Notes: generated by a model from the sequence alone, not told the origin. A DNA stretch of 64,000 nucleotides from Bacteroidetes bacterium MedPE-SWsnd-G1 (GCA_001874265.1 MPDD01000008.1:23303-87302); one strand, 5' to 3'. Numbered from the stretch's first letter, positions 52,322 through 61,540 are shown. Translations and numbers: made by a program.

Positions 52322-52735
52322 ATGAAAAGTATAGTTTATTTAGTAATAGGAATGTTTTTTGGAATTGTTTTGTTCAAGTCTGAAGCGGCATCATGGTTTA
52401 GAATTTTTGAAATGTTTCAGTTTAGGGCATTTCATATGTATGGTATCATAGGATCTGCTTTGGTTTTAGGTATCATTATTACACAAACCATCAAGACAAG
52501 AAAAGTGAAATCATTTTATGGAGAATCCATTAAAATAGACCCAAAAGATAAAAGTGTAAAAAGATATTTAATCGGCGGAATTTTATTTGGTTTAGGGTGG
52601 GCCTTGGCCGGAGCATGTCCAGGACCTATGTATGTGTTGGTTGGAGCTGGGTTTGTGCCGATTATAGCTGTTTTAGTATCTGCAGTTGTTGGCACCTATT
52701 TATATGGGGTTTTAAAAGATAAATTACCTCATTAA
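52322..52735 (+). CDS. YeeE/YedE-family sulfur transporter, second half (DUF6691-type)
   Basis: 137 residues with about four helices. GLGWALAGACPGPMYVLVGAG near 94-114 contains the second conserved Cys motif of the family (GACPGP). It completes the first half at 51761, which lies 3 bp upstream. The Crp gene follows 18 bp later. Confidence 0.92.
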   Translation: MKSIVYLVIGMFFGIVLFKSEAASWFRIFEMFQFRAFHMYGIIGSALVLGIIITQTIKTRKVKSFYGESIKIDPKDKSVKRYLIGGILFGLGWALAGACPGPMYVLVGAGFVPIIAVLVSAVVGTYLYGVLKDKLPH

Positions 52736-52741
52736 TAGTAT

Positions 52742-52749
52742 TATCTTTG
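52742..52749 (+). promoter_or_regulatory. -7 element just before the Crp gene
   Basis: TATCTTTG is a perfect match. It lies only 4 bp before the ATG at 52754, so a transcript from here would be nearly leaderless. Confidence 0.4.
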
Positions 52750-52753
52750 TTAT

Positions 52754-53386
52754 ATGATTCAAGAACTTAAAGCTAATTATGGGCATCTTTTTGAGGATGC
52801 CTTACTACAAGAAATTAACGAAGTCGGACTGTTTAAAGAAATTCCAGAAGATTTTACTTTAATGGAAGTTGGATCTTATGTAAAATCTATGCCGCTTCTA
52901 ATTCATGGTGTAATTAAGATTTTAAGGGAAGATAAGGAAGGAGATGAGTTGTTGCTCTACTTTTTAGAGAAAGGAGATACGTGTGCTATGACATTATCTT
53001 GTTGTATGGGGCAATCTAAAAGTGAAATAAAAGCAATTTCTGAAACGGATGCAAAATTGGTAATGATTCCTATTCAAAAAATGGAGGAGTGGACCTCAAA
53101 ATATAAATCCTGGAGAAATTTTGTCTTCGATAGTTATCATAATAGGCTTATGGAAATGCTTGACACCATAGATAAAATAGCATTTTTAAAAATGGATGAA
53201 CGATTGCTTACGTATTTAGTCGAAAAAACAAAGGTTACAAAAGATAATATAATTAGTGCAACACATCAAGAGATAGCCTATGATTTACATACTTCAAGAG
53301 TAGTGATTTCAAGGCTTTTAAAAGCTTTGGAAAAAGAAAGAAAAATTGAATTGCATAGAAATAGAATTGTATTATTACCTCAATAA
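52754..53386 (+). CDS. Crp/Fnr-family transcriptional regulator
   Basis: 210 residues. An N-terminal cNMP-binding-type sensor domain (about 15-130) contains LEKGDTCAMTLSCCMGQSKS with Cys77, Cys83 and Cys84, the type of cysteine set that could sense persulfide or oxidants. The C-terminal helix-turn-helix (ATHQEIAYDLHTSRVVISRL) has Val where FNR has the DNA-contacting Glu, consistent with a site other than TTGAT. Its placement between YeeE and TauE genes, both preceded by GTAAC-N4-GTTAC, suggests it binds this motif and activates the sulfane-sulfur genes. Confidence 0.88.
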   Translation: MIQELKANYGHLFEDALLQEINEVGLFKEIPEDFTLMEVGSYVKSMPLLIHGVIKILREDKEGDELLLYFLEKGDTCAMTLSCCMGQSKSEIKAISETDAKLVMIPIQKMEEWTSKYKSWRNFVFDSYHNRLMEMLDTIDKIAFLKMDERLLTYLVEKTKVTKDNIISATHQEIAYDLHTSRVVISRLLKALEKERKIELHRNRIVLLPQ

Positions 53387-53393
53387 TAATTCC

Positions 53394-53437
53394 GTAACAA
53401 ATGTTACTGTATCCTAAATTAATTGATTGTTAATTTG
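53394..53437 (+). promoter_or_regulatory. Crp/Fnr-type operator and -7 element of the TauE gene
   Basis: GTAACAAATGTTAC (53394-53407) is a perfect GTAAC-N4-GTTAC palindrome. TTAATTTG (53430-53437) is a 7/8 match to TAnnTTTG. The centre-to-G distance is 36.5 bp. Confidence 0.7.
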
Positions 53438-53456
53438 TAAAATAAATAAATAGTAC

Positions 53457-54263
53457 ATGGGTATAATAGAGATATTTGGTTACGTTGGGGCGCTTCTTAT
53501 AGGAATAGTTTTAGGACTAATCGGAGGGGGAGGCTCAATACTTACAGTACCAATTTTGGTGTATCTTTTACATATTCATCCTGTTACTGCAACAGCATAT
53601 TCTTTATTTGTTGTGGGGTCTTCAGCCTTGGTAGGAACGGTTAAAAATGTTAAAAAGAAAAAAGTAGATTTTAAGGCAGCATTCATTTTTGCAATACCTG
53701 CGTTTATAGCGGTTTATATATCTAGAAAATATATTGTTCCTGCAATCCCTGAGGAAATCGTGTTGTTTACTTATTTTACATTATCAAAACACACGGCTAT
53801 CATGCTTTTGTTTGCAATAATTATGTTGCTTTCATCATTTGCTATGATAAATGGAAGAAACGGTGATGTTGAAAATGAAAATTACGCTACAAACCTTAAT
53901 ATTCCATTAATTATAATTCAGGCTATATTAATTGGATTTATTACGGGTATTATTGGTGCAGGTGGCGGATTTTTAATTATCCCGGCATTGGTTATGCTGG
54001 TTAAAATACCTATGAAACGAGCAGTAGCAACCTCGCTCTTAATTGTATCTATAAATTCTCTTATCGGATTTTTAGGTGATGTTCAGAATATTGAAATTGA
54101 TTGGGTGTTTTTATTGCTATTCTCTGCATTCTCAATTGTTGGTATGTATATTGGCTTGTATTTGAATAATTTTATAGAAGGGAAAAAATTGAAAAAAGGA
54201 TTTGGTTGGTTTGTATTGGCTATGGGTATTTACATATTAATCAAAGAATTTTCTAGACAATAA
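53457..54263 (+). CDS. TauE/SafE-family (TSUP) sulfur-compound permease
   Basis: 268 residues with about eight membrane helices. TSUP repeats are recognisable: IGLVLGLIGGGGSILTVPIL-type sequence at about 16-35 and GFITGIIGAGGGFLIIPALV near 161-180, an inverted repeat typical of TauE/SafE. These proteins export sulfite, sulfoacetate or related anions. Placed between the Crp and CstB-like genes, it probably exports sulfite or sulfate formed during persulfide oxidation. Confidence 0.92.
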   Translation: MGIIEIFGYVGALLIGIVLGLIGGGGSILTVPILVYLLHIHPVTATAYSLFVVGSSALVGTVKNVKKKKVDFKAAFIFAIPAFIAVYISRKYIVPAIPEEIVLFTYFTLSKHTAIMLLFAIIMLLSSFAMINGRNGDVENENYATNLNIPLIIIQAILIGFITGIIGAGGGFLIIPALVMLVKIPMKRAVATSLLIVSINSLIGFLGDVQNIEIDWVFLLLFSAFSIVGMYIGLYLNNFIEGKKLKKGFGWFVLAMGIYILIKEFSRQ

Positions 54264-54302
54264 ATAATAATTATGAATTGCTTTGAATGAAATCATTTAT
54301 GG

Positions 54303-54310
54303 TAATTTTG
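54303..54310 (+). promoter_or_regulatory. -7 element of the persulfide dioxygenase gene
   Basis: TAATTTTG is a perfect match, 17 bp upstream of the ATG at 54327. No GTAAC-N4-GTTAC box is present at the expected distance, so this gene may have basal expression or read-through from the TauE promoter. Confidence 0.5.
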
Positions 54311-54326
54311 CTAAATATTTTAAAAA

Positions 54327-55739
54327 ATGAAAGTAGAACAAATTTATACAGGATGTCTTGCTCATGCAGCATATTATATTGAGAGTAAAGGCGAAGCGGT
54401 AATTATTGATCCATTAAGAGAGGTGCAGCCTTATTTAGAAAGAGCAGCAGCGGATAATGCGAAAATCAAATATATTTTTGAAACACATTTTCATGCTGAT
54501 TTTGTTAGTGGTCATATAGATTTAAAGAATAAAACAGGAGCAACTATTGTTTTTGGCCCTACGGCAAAACCAAATTATGATGCCTTAATAGCAGAAGATA
54601 ATCAGGTTTTTAAGATTGGAGATTACCAAATTAAAGTATTGCATACGCCCGGTCATACAATGGAGAGTACTACTTATTTATTAATCGATGAAAATGGTAA
54701 AGAACATGGTATTGTAACTGGAGATACATTGTTTATTGGTGATGTTGGAAGACCGGACCTAGCACAGCATGTGGTTTCTGATTTGACCGAGGAGATTTTA
54801 GCAGGACATTTATTCGATTCTTTACGAACTAAAATTATGCCTTTAAGCGATGATTTAATTGTATATCCAAATCATGGGGCAGGATCTGCATGTGGTAAAA
54901 AAATGAGTAAGGAAACTACGGATACTTTAGGAAATCAGAAAGCAGTAAATTATGCTTTGAGAGCGGATATGACCAAAGAAGAGTTTATTAAAGAATTGCT
55001 TACCGGACTTACGGCACCGCCAAAATATTTTCCACAAAACGTGATGATGAATATTCAAGGGTATAAGAGTTTTGATGATGTAATGGAAAAAGCATCTCAA
55101 CCATTATCACCTATAGATTTTGAAGCAATGGCTACCGAAACAGGAGCAGTAGTCTTAGATGTTCGTCATCAATCGGAGTATATTAAAGGCCATATACCAA
55201 ATTCTATTTTTATTGGAATAGATGGTGGCTTTGCACCATGGGTAGGCGCATTGATAGCAGATGTAAGTCAACCAATTCTTTTGGTTACCCCAGAAGGTAG
55301 AGAGGAAGAAACAGTTACAAGATTGGCACGTGTTGGTTTTGATAATACCTTAGGATTTTTAGAAGGTGGATTTGAAAACTGGAAAAAAGCATCTAAAGAA
55401 TATGATACCATTACATCAATTTCGGCTGAAGAATTTAAAAGGAGAAAGGAAAATGATATTCCTGTATTTGATGTACGTAAAGAAGGAGAGTTTAAAGCAG
55501 AGCATGTTGCAGATGCAAAACATACATCTTTAGATGCATTGAATAGTCATTTGAATGAATATCCACAAGATGATATATTTTATGTGCATTGCCAAGGTGG
55601 ATATAGATCTGTTATTGCAGCTTCAATTCTTAAAAGTAGAGGTATACACAATCTTGTGGATGTTGCAGGTGGTTATAAGGCAATTAAAGAAGCGGGAGTG
55701 GAAGTGACAGATTATGTTTGTCCTTCAACATTGAGTTAA
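54327..55739 (+). CDS. persulfide dioxygenase-rhodanese fusion (CstB-like)
   Basis: 470 residues. Three domains: a metallo-beta-lactamase persulfide dioxygenase (about 1-240) with HFHADFVSGH (His54, His56, Asp58) and HTPGHTMEST; a pseudo-rhodanese (about 255-360), where the active Cys loop is replaced by TPEGREEE near 320-327; and an active C-terminal rhodanese (about 370-465) with Cys422 in HCQGGYRS. This is the layout of Staphylococcus CstB, which oxidises low-molecular-weight persulfides to thiosulfate. It is cytoplasmic, with its own -7 promoter and terminator. Confidence 0.93.
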   Translation: MKVEQIYTGCLAHAAYYIESKGEAVIIDPLREVQPYLERAAADNAKIKYIFETHFHADFVSGHIDLKNKTGATIVFGPTAKPNYDALIAEDNQVFKIGDYQIKVLHTPGHTMESTTYLLIDENGKEHGIVTGDTLFIGDVGRPDLAQHVVSDLTEEILAGHLFDSLRTKIMPLSDDLIVYPNHGAGSACGKKMSKETTDTLGNQKAVNYALRADMTKEEFIKELLTGLTAPPKYFPQNVMMNIQGYKSFDDVMEKASQPLSPIDFEAMATETGAVVLDVRHQSEYIKGHIPNSIFIGIDGGFAPWVGALIADVSQPILLVTPEGREEETVTRLARVGFDNTLGFLEGGFENWKKASKEYDTITSISAEEFKRRKENDIPVFDVRKEGEFKAEHVADAKHTSLDALNSHLNEYPQDDIFYVHCQGGYRSVIAASILKSRGIHNLVDVAGGYKAIKEAGVEVTDYVCPSTLS

Positions 55740-55758
55740 ATCTGAATTACAAATAGTT

Positions 55759-55786
55759 TAAAGCCTTCCTTTTTAGGAGGGCTTTT
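55759..55786 (+). terminator. terminator after the persulfide dioxygenase gene
   Basis: A stem AAAGCCTTCCT / AGGAGGGCTTT (one G-T pair) with a T tract. Confidence 0.75.
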
Positions 55787-55811
55787 TCAATTTATTAAAG
55801 ATTCTATTTTC

Positions 55812-55819
55812 TATCTTTG
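55812..55819 (+). promoter_or_regulatory. -7 element of tgt
   Basis: TATCTTTG is a perfect match only 5 bp before the tgt ATG at 55825, implying a nearly leaderless mRNA. Confidence 0.5.
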
Positions 55820-55824
55820 CCGCG

Positions 55825-56955
55825 ATGAAATTTGATTTAAAAGGAAAAGACTTACAGAGTAAGGCAAGAGCAGGAGTAGTAACTACCGATCATGGTAAAA
55901 TTGAAACTCCTATTTTTATGCCTGTTGGTACGGTGGGTACGGTTAAAGGAGTACATCAAACCGAACTAAAAGAACAGATTAATCCGGATATAATTTTAGG
56001 AAATACGTACCATTTATATTTAAGGCCCAAAACGGATATTTTAAAGCAAGCAGGAGGTCTTCATAAATTTATGAATTGGGATAGACCTATCTTAACAGAT
56101 AGTGGTGGGTATCAAGTATATTCACTTTCTGGTAGAAGAAAAATTAAGGAAGAAGGTGTGAAATTTAAGAGTCATATAGATGGTTCGTATCACTTTTTCT
56201 CTCCTGAATATGCCATGGATATTCAAAGGGATATCGGCGGAGATATTATAATGGCTTTTGATGAATGTACTCCATATCCATGCGATTATAATTACGCTAA
56301 ACGTTCTATGCACATGACACATCGTTGGTTAAAGCGTTGTATTTCTCATTTAGAGAAAACACCGATGACTTATGATTATAATCAAACATTTTTTCCGATA
56401 GTTCAAGGTAGCACGTATACAGATTTGAGAAAGCAATCGGCTGAGTTTATTGCCTCGGTAGAAGCAGAAGGGAATGCTATTGGAGGACTTTCAGTTGGAG
56501 AGCCTGCAGAGGAGATGTATGAAATGACTGACGTGGTTTGTAGTATTTTACCAGAAGATAAACCTCGATATTTAATGGGAGTTGGAACTCCAATCAATAT
56601 TTTGGAGAATATAGCGTTAGGAGTAGATATGTTCGATTGTGTAATGCCGACTAGAAATGCTAGAAATGGAATGTTGTTTACAGCCCATGGCAGTATCAAT
56701 ATTAAAAATAAAAAATGGGAGAATGACTTTTCTCCAATTGATGAAATGGGTATTACAGAAGTAGATACTTATTATTCTAAGGCATATTTACGTCATTTAT
56801 TTGCTGCAAAAGAATTACTTGGTAAGCAAATTGCAACTATTCATAATTTAGGATTTTATATGTGGTTGGTTCGTGAAGCAAGAAAACATATATTAGCAGG
56901 AGACTTTGTTGTGTGGAAAAACAAAATGGTAAATCAAATGAGTAACCGATTGTAA
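55825..56955 (+). CDS. tgt: tRNA-guanine(34) transglycosylase
   Basis: 376 residues, full length. It exchanges G34 for preQ1 in tRNAs with GUN anticodons. Catalytic blocks are intact: LTDSGGYQVYSLSG (about 91-104), PIVQGSTYTDLRKQ, IGGLSVGEPAEEM and FDCVMPTRNARNGM (catalytic Asp). However, the zinc site is altered: where most bacterial enzymes have CxCxxC, this one has ITEVDTYYSKAYLRHLF (about 312-328), while the downstream His in IATIHNLGFY remains. The same loss seems common in flavobacterial relatives. It is the first gene of a run with LptF/G and EamA. Confidence 0.95.
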   Translation: MKFDLKGKDLQSKARAGVVTTDHGKIETPIFMPVGTVGTVKGVHQTELKEQINPDIILGNTYHLYLRPKTDILKQAGGLHKFMNWDRPILTDSGGYQVYSLSGRRKIKEEGVKFKSHIDGSYHFFSPEYAMDIQRDIGGDIIMAFDECTPYPCDYNYAKRSMHMTHRWLKRCISHLEKTPMTYDYNQTFFPIVQGSTYTDLRKQSAEFIASVEAEGNAIGGLSVGEPAEEMYEMTDVVCSILPEDKPRYLMGVGTPINILENIALGVDMFDCVMPTRNARNGMLFTAHGSINIKNKKWENDFSPIDEMGITEVDTYYSKAYLRHLFAAKELLGKQIATIHNLGFYMWLVREARKHILAGDFVVWKNKMVNQMSNRL

Positions 56956-56958
56956 GAT

Positions 56959-58044
56959 TTGAGAATAATCGATAAATACATATTAAAAAAGTACTTAGGC
57001 TCCTTCTTTTTTGTACTCATTATTCTTATTCCGGTAATTATTGCTGTTGATATATCTGAAAAGATTGACAAATTTTTACGCCATACCGATTTAACTATTG
57101 GATCTATTATTACAGATTATTACGTTAATTTTATTATTAATATTGGAAATATGATATTGCCATTGGCTTTATTTATTTCAGTATTGTTTTTTACTTCTAA
57201 ATTGGCGGGAAACACAGAGATAATTGCAATTAATAATGCCAAGATTTCTTTTACACGTTTTCTAAAACCTTATTTTATTGGAGCGACCATAGTTACTTTA
57301 CTAGCTTTAGGGCTGAACCATTTTATTGTTCCAAATAGCAGTAAAATATTTACAGAGTTTTCGAACACGTATATTAAGAATAAGCGTGTTAACTTAAAGC
57401 AAGTGAATAATGTAAATCTGCAATTAAGCGAGAATGAATATATTTTTATTCGTTCGTTTGGAATGGAAAGAAATAATGGAAGTGATTTTTCTTATGAGAG
57501 GTATGAAGGTAACATGTTAAAAGAGAGATTATTAGCGGATAGAGTAATTTATAGGGAAAATGATAGTACCTATAGATTAAATAACTTTTATAAAAGAAAA
57601 TTACATGAAGATGGGGATGTTTTAGAATATGGCAGAAGAATGGATACCATTTTTAACTTTGAACCATCAGACTTATTATACGTAGAATCTTTGGCCAAGG
57701 AAATGCAGACGCCAATGTTGTTAGAATATATTGCTAAATCTAAAAGCAGGGGTAGAGGTAATTTAAATTCCTATTTGGTCGAACTTCATAAACGTACTAG
57801 TTTGCCTTTAGCATCTTATATATTAACTTTAATTGCTGTGACTTTAGGAGCAGTTAAGCGACGAGGGGGTATAGGAATTAATTTGACAATTGGAGTTTCA
57901 TTAATGTTTGTTTATGTGTTTATGCTTAAAATTGTTGAGGTTCTTGGAGCTTCAGCAGATGCATCACCACTATTTTTAGTTTGGTTTCCAAATATGATAT
58001 TTGGGGCACTTGCAATTTATTTATATATAAATGCAAGAAAGTAG
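56959..58044 (+). CDS. LptF/LptG-family lipopolysaccharide export permease
   Basis: 361 residues starting with TTG at 56959 (RIIDKYILKKYLGSFFFVLI), since no ATG precedes the membrane segment. Three helices (about 12-32, 58-80, 98-115), a large periplasmic beta-jellyroll (about 130-280) and three C-terminal helices (about 285-360) are the LptF/LptG layout. With LptB it extracts LPS from the inner membrane. It starts 3 bp after tgt and overlaps the EamA gene by 14 bp. Confidence 0.9.
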   Translation: MRIIDKYILKKYLGSFFFVLIILIPVIIAVDISEKIDKFLRHTDLTIGSIITDYYVNFIINIGNMILPLALFISVLFFTSKLAGNTEIIAINNAKISFTRFLKPYFIGATIVTLLALGLNHFIVPNSSKIFTEFSNTYIKNKRVNLKQVNNVNLQLSENEYIFIRSFGMERNNGSDFSYERYEGNMLKERLLADRVIYRENDSTYRLNNFYKRKLHEDGDVLEYGRRMDTIFNFEPSDLLYVESLAKEMQTPMLLEYIAKSKSRGRGNLNSYLVELHKRTSLPLASYILTLIAVTLGAVKRRGGIGINLTIGVSLMFVYVFMLKIVEVLGASADASPLFLVWFPNMIFGALAIYLYINARK

Positions 58045-58930
58045 GCTTAAAAATTATTTACATCTTCATTTTATAATTTTCATTTGGGGTTTTACGGCAA
58101 TTTTAGGTGCTTTAATTTCTATAGATGCAATTCCACTAGTCTGGTATAGAATGTTGTTGGCTAGTTTTTTCTTAATCTTATTCATACTCGTAACTAAAAA
58201 GAATTTAAAAATTAATAAGCATACCCTGTTAAAATTTGTATTGGGAGGAGTAGTTATTGCCTTGCATTGGATTACGTTTTTTCTTGCTATTAAATCTTCT
58301 AATGTATCCATTGCCCTTATTACAATGAGTACCGGAGCGTTTTTTGCTTCGTTAATAGAACCAATATTTTTTAAGAGAAGACTAAGTAAATTAGAATTAT
58401 TTTTAGGCTTAATTGTTGTCATTGGATTGTATATTATTTTTCAAGTTGAAGGGGAGTATTTACTCGGAATTATTTATGGATTAATTTCTTCGTTTTTATC
58501 GGCTGTATTTTCTGTTGCAAATGGACTGTACGTTAAAAAGAACAATCCAATAATTATTTCTTTTTACCAATTGTTTTTTGGCACTTTGTTTATTACGCTT
58601 CTTTTGTTTTTTACAAACCAGTTTTCAGGAGACTTCTTTAAAGTTTCAACAAATGATTGGATATACCTGATCATATTAGGTAGTGTTTGTACGGCTTATG
58701 CTTTTTCATCGTCTGTTAAAGTAATGAAAGTGTTAAGCCCTTATACGGTAATGCTAAGTATTAATTTAGAGCCGATTTATGGAATTATTCTAGCATTGAT
58801 CATATTTGGAGATAGTGAAAAAATGTCGCCAAAGTTTTATATCGGAGCTTTAATAATCTTATTATCTGTTATTTTAAATGGACTCGTTAAGAATAGAAAA
58901 CAACTATTAAAACGCATTCAAAAAAAATAG
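58031..58930 (+). CDS. DMT-superfamily (EamA) transporter
   Basis: 299 residues with ten membrane helices in two EamA repeats (about 10-140 and 150-290); GFTAILGALISIDAIPLVWY and SPYTVMLSINLEPIYGIILA are typical segments. It exports or imports metabolites; the substrate is unknown. Overlap with the LptF/G gene (14 bp) puts it in the tgt operon. Confidence 0.9.
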   Translation: MQESRLKNYLHLHFIIFIWGFTAILGALISIDAIPLVWYRMLLASFFLILFILVTKKNLKINKHTLLKFVLGGVVIALHWITFFLAIKSSNVSIALITMSTGAFFASLIEPIFFKRRLSKLELFLGLIVVIGLYIIFQVEGEYLLGIIYGLISSFLSAVFSVANGLYVKKNNPIIISFYQLFFGTLFITLLLFFTNQFSGDFFKVSTNDWIYLIILGSVCTAYAFSSSVKVMKVLSPYTVMLSINLEPIYGIILALIIFGDSEKMSPKFYIGALIILLSVILNGLVKNRKQLLKRIQKK

Positions 58931-58959
58931 AATAAATAAGTATAGTAGCATTAAGTTGT

Positions 58960-58967
58960 TATATTTG
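58960..58967 (+). promoter_or_regulatory. -7 element of accA
   Basis: TATATTTG is a perfect match, 24 bp upstream of the accA ATG. Confidence 0.55.
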
Positions 58968-58990
58968 TAAATCTATTTAACTACTAAAAA

Positions 58991-59944
58991 ATGGAATATT
59001 TAGATTTTGAATTACCTATAAAAGAGCTTGAAGATCAATTGCAAAAGTGTACATTGATTGGTGAAGAAAGCGATGTAGACGTTTCTGAAACGTGTGACAA
59101 TCTTCAGAAAAAATTAGATAAAACAAGAGTCGATATCTATAAAAATTTAACTGCTTGGCAAAGAGTTCAGTTGTCAAGGCACCCGAATAGACCGTATACC
59201 ATGGATTATATTAAGGCATTGGCCGGAGATACATTTATGGAATTGCACGGAGATAGAACTGTGAAGGATGACAAAGCTATGATTGGAGGTCTTGGTAAAA
59301 TTGGAGATCAAAGTTTTATGTTTATTGGTCAACAAAAAGGATACAATACTAAAACAAGACAATATAGAAATTTTGGAATGTCTAATCCAGAAGGATATAG
59401 AAAAGCCTTAAGGTTAATGAAAATGGCCGAAAAGTTTAATGTACCGGTAGTGACCTTTATTGATACTCCCGGAGCATATCCTGGTTTAGAAGCTGAAGAG
59501 CGTGGACAAGGAGAAGCAATTGCTAGAAATATTTTAGAAATGACGCGATTAAAAGTTCCAATTATTTGTGTAATTATAGGTGAAGGAGCATCTGGTGGCG
59601 CTTTGGGAATTGGTGTTGGAGATAAAATATTGATGTTAGAAAATGCTTGGTATTCGGTTATTTCTCCTGAAAATTGTTCGTCTATTTTATGGCGTAGTTG
59701 GGAATACAAAGAACAAGCTGCGGAGTCATTGAAGTTAACCGCGGAGGACAGTAAAAAGATAAAAGTAATTGATGCCATTATAAAAGAACCAGTTGGAGGT
59801 GCTCATTTTAATAGAGAGGATACTTTTAAAACAATGGAAGAGACAATATTAAAATCGTACAAATCCCTCAAGAAATTGACTCCTGATAAATTGGTTGAAA
59901 AACGAATGGAAAAATATGCCAATATGGGTGTTTTTAAAGAATAA
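58991..59944 (+). CDS. accA: acetyl-CoA carboxylase carboxyltransferase subunit alpha
   Basis: 317 residues, the standard AccA length. Conserved segments: [17 protein letters not shown] (4-20), [39 protein letters not shown] and [20 protein letters not shown] (biotin-carboxyl transfer region). With AccD it moves carboxyl from biotin to acetyl-CoA, the first step of fatty acid synthesis. It is a single gene with a -7 element and terminator. Confidence 0.97.
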   Translation: MEYLDFELPIKELEDQLQKCTLIGEESDVDVSETCDNLQKKLDKTRVDIYKNLTAWQRVQLSRHPNRPYTMDYIKALAGDTFMELHGDRTVKDDKAMIGGLGKIGDQSFMFIGQQKGYNTKTRQYRNFGMSNPEGYRKALRLMKMAEKFNVPVVTFIDTPGAYPGLEAEERGQGEAIARNILEMTRLKVPIICVIIGEGASGGALGIGVGDKILMLENAWYSVISPENCSSILWRSWEYKEQAAESLKLTAEDSKKIKVIDAIIKEPVGGAHFNREDTFKTMEETILKSYKSLKKLTPDKLVEKRMEKYANMGVFKE

Positions 59945-59956
59945 AGATTAAATTAG

Positions 59957-59983
59957 AACCTCTCAAATTTGAGAGGTTTTTTT
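59957..59983 (+). terminator. terminator of accA
   Basis: A perfect palindrome AACCTCTCAAATTTGAGAGG (59957-59976, extended by TT to 59978) runs into seven Ts. Confidence 0.85.
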
Positions 59984-59988
59984 ATGCC

Positions 59989-61491
59989 ATGAAAATTCTA
60001 TCAACTCAACAAATCTATGCTGCAGATACTGCAACAATTAAAAACCAAGGAATCACTTCGTTGGATTTGATGGAGCGTGCTGCAACCTTATGTTTTAATT
60101 GGATTCATGAAAAGCTGAAGGGAGATCCAATGCGTATTCTAGTTTTTTGTGGTGTTGGAAATAATGGAGGTGATGGTTTGGTGATAGCAAGACATTTGTT
60201 TCAACATGGATATAATGTTTCTTGCTATGTATTAAATTATTCTGAGAAAAGATCAGGAGCGTTTTTAGAAAATTACAATAGACTAAAGGAAATGGGGGAA
60301 TGGCCGACGATGATTAATTCTTCAGAGGAAATTCCCGAAATAGATTCTGATGATTTGATTGTCGATGCTATATTCGGAATTGGATTGAAAAGAGCTGTAT
60401 CAGGATTTACAAGTGAATTGATTAAAAAAATTAATGCCATAAGTCCATTTTCTTTAGCAATTGATATGCCTTCTGGATTATATGCAAATGATCCGAATAG
60501 CGATGGAGATATAATTTTAGAAGCAACGCATACATTGACATTTCAAGGTCCTAAACTAAGTTTTTTATTGCCTAATAACGCACCTTTTATCAGTTCTTGG
60601 GAAATTTTAAATATTGCTCTAGACGAGGAGTTTTTGCAAACACTTGAAACGGATTATGTTATAATAACCGACTCTTTAATTGCGTCAGTTTACAAGGACA
60701 GGGATCAATTTTCTCATAAAGGAACATTTGGTCATACTTTAATTATCGGAGGGAGTTATGGTAAGATTGGAGCAGCTGTATTAGCATCTAGAGCAGCCCT
60801 AAAAACGGGTAGCGGATTAGTAAGTGCTTATATACCAAAATGCGGATATAACATATTACAGGCCTCTATTCCAGAAGTTATGGTAGAAGTGGATTCTGAA
60901 AATGAATTGCAACATTTCAACTTTAAATGCAATCCAACAGTAATCGGTATTGGGCCAGGCATCGGAACTTCAGAGAAAACAACAAAGGGATTGATTAATT
61001 TTTTAAAAGATAGTTCTACACCAATGGTAGTAGATGCTGATGCTTTGAATATAATTGCTTTAAATAAGGAATTGTTAAATTATTTGCCAAAGAGTTCGGT
61101 TCTAACACCGCACCCAAAGGAATTCGAACGTTTGGTAGGCGGTTGGAAAAACGACTATGAAAAATTGGAAAAACTTCAAAGTTTCTCAAAAGAAAATAAG
61201 GTTATCGTTGTGTTAAAAGGGAAGTATTCTGTTATTGCTAACGGAAATAAACTGTATTTTAATCCAACGGGAAATACTGCTTTGGCCACAGGAGGCAGTG
61301 GAGATGTTTTAACTGGAATTATTACAGGATTAATTGCGCAAGGGTATGAAACATTTGATGCGGCAATTTTTGGTGTTTACCTGCATGGATTATCCGCAGA
61401 AATTGGAATGGAGAATTTAACGGAAGAAACCTTTATTGCATCAGATATTCTTAGTTATTTGAGTAATGCATTTCGAGAGGTTAAAAATTAG
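59989..61491 (+). CDS. nnrD: bifunctional NAD(P)HX epimerase/dehydratase
   Basis: 500 residues, a fusion of two repair enzymes. The N-terminal YjeF_N epimerase (about 1-210) includes DLMERAATLCFNWI and FCGVGNNGGDGLVIARHLF. The C-terminal ADP-dependent dehydratase (about 230-500) includes GHTLIIGGSYGKIGAAVLAS, TPHPKEFERLVG and GNTALATGGSGDVLTGIITG. It restores hydrated NADH and NADPH. It is a cytoplasmic housekeeping gene; nnrD/nnrE (yjeF) are the usual names. Confidence 0.96.
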   Translation: MKILSTQQIYAADTATIKNQGITSLDLMERAATLCFNWIHEKLKGDPMRILVFCGVGNNGGDGLVIARHLFQHGYNVSCYVLNYSEKRSGAFLENYNRLKEMGEWPTMINSSEEIPEIDSDDLIVDAIFGIGLKRAVSGFTSELIKKINAISPFSLAIDMPSGLYANDPNSDGDIILEATHTLTFQGPKLSFLLPNNAPFISSWEILNIALDEEFLQTLETDYVIITDSLIASVYKDRDQFSHKGTFGHTLIIGGSYGKIGAAVLASRAALKTGSGLVSAYIPKCGYNILQASIPEVMVEVDSENELQHFNFKCNPTVIGIGPGIGTSEKTTKGLINFLKDSSTPMVVDADALNIIALNKELLNYLPKSSVLTPHPKEFERLVGGWKNDYEKLEKLQSFSKENKVIVVLKGKYSVIANGNKLYFNPTGNTALATGGSGDVLTGIITGLIAQGYETFDAAIFGVYLHGLSAEIGMENLTEETFIASDILSYLSNAFREVKN

Positions 61492-61512
61492 TACTATTTA
61501 AAAAACAATAAA

Positions 61513-61535
61513 AAATCCCGAAAGAATCGGGATTT
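61513..61535. terminator. bidirectional terminator
   Basis: A 9-bp stem AAATCCCGA / TCGGGATTT with an AAGAA loop lies between the convergent nnrD and TlpA genes. Confidence 0.8.
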
Positions 61536-61540
61536 AAACT

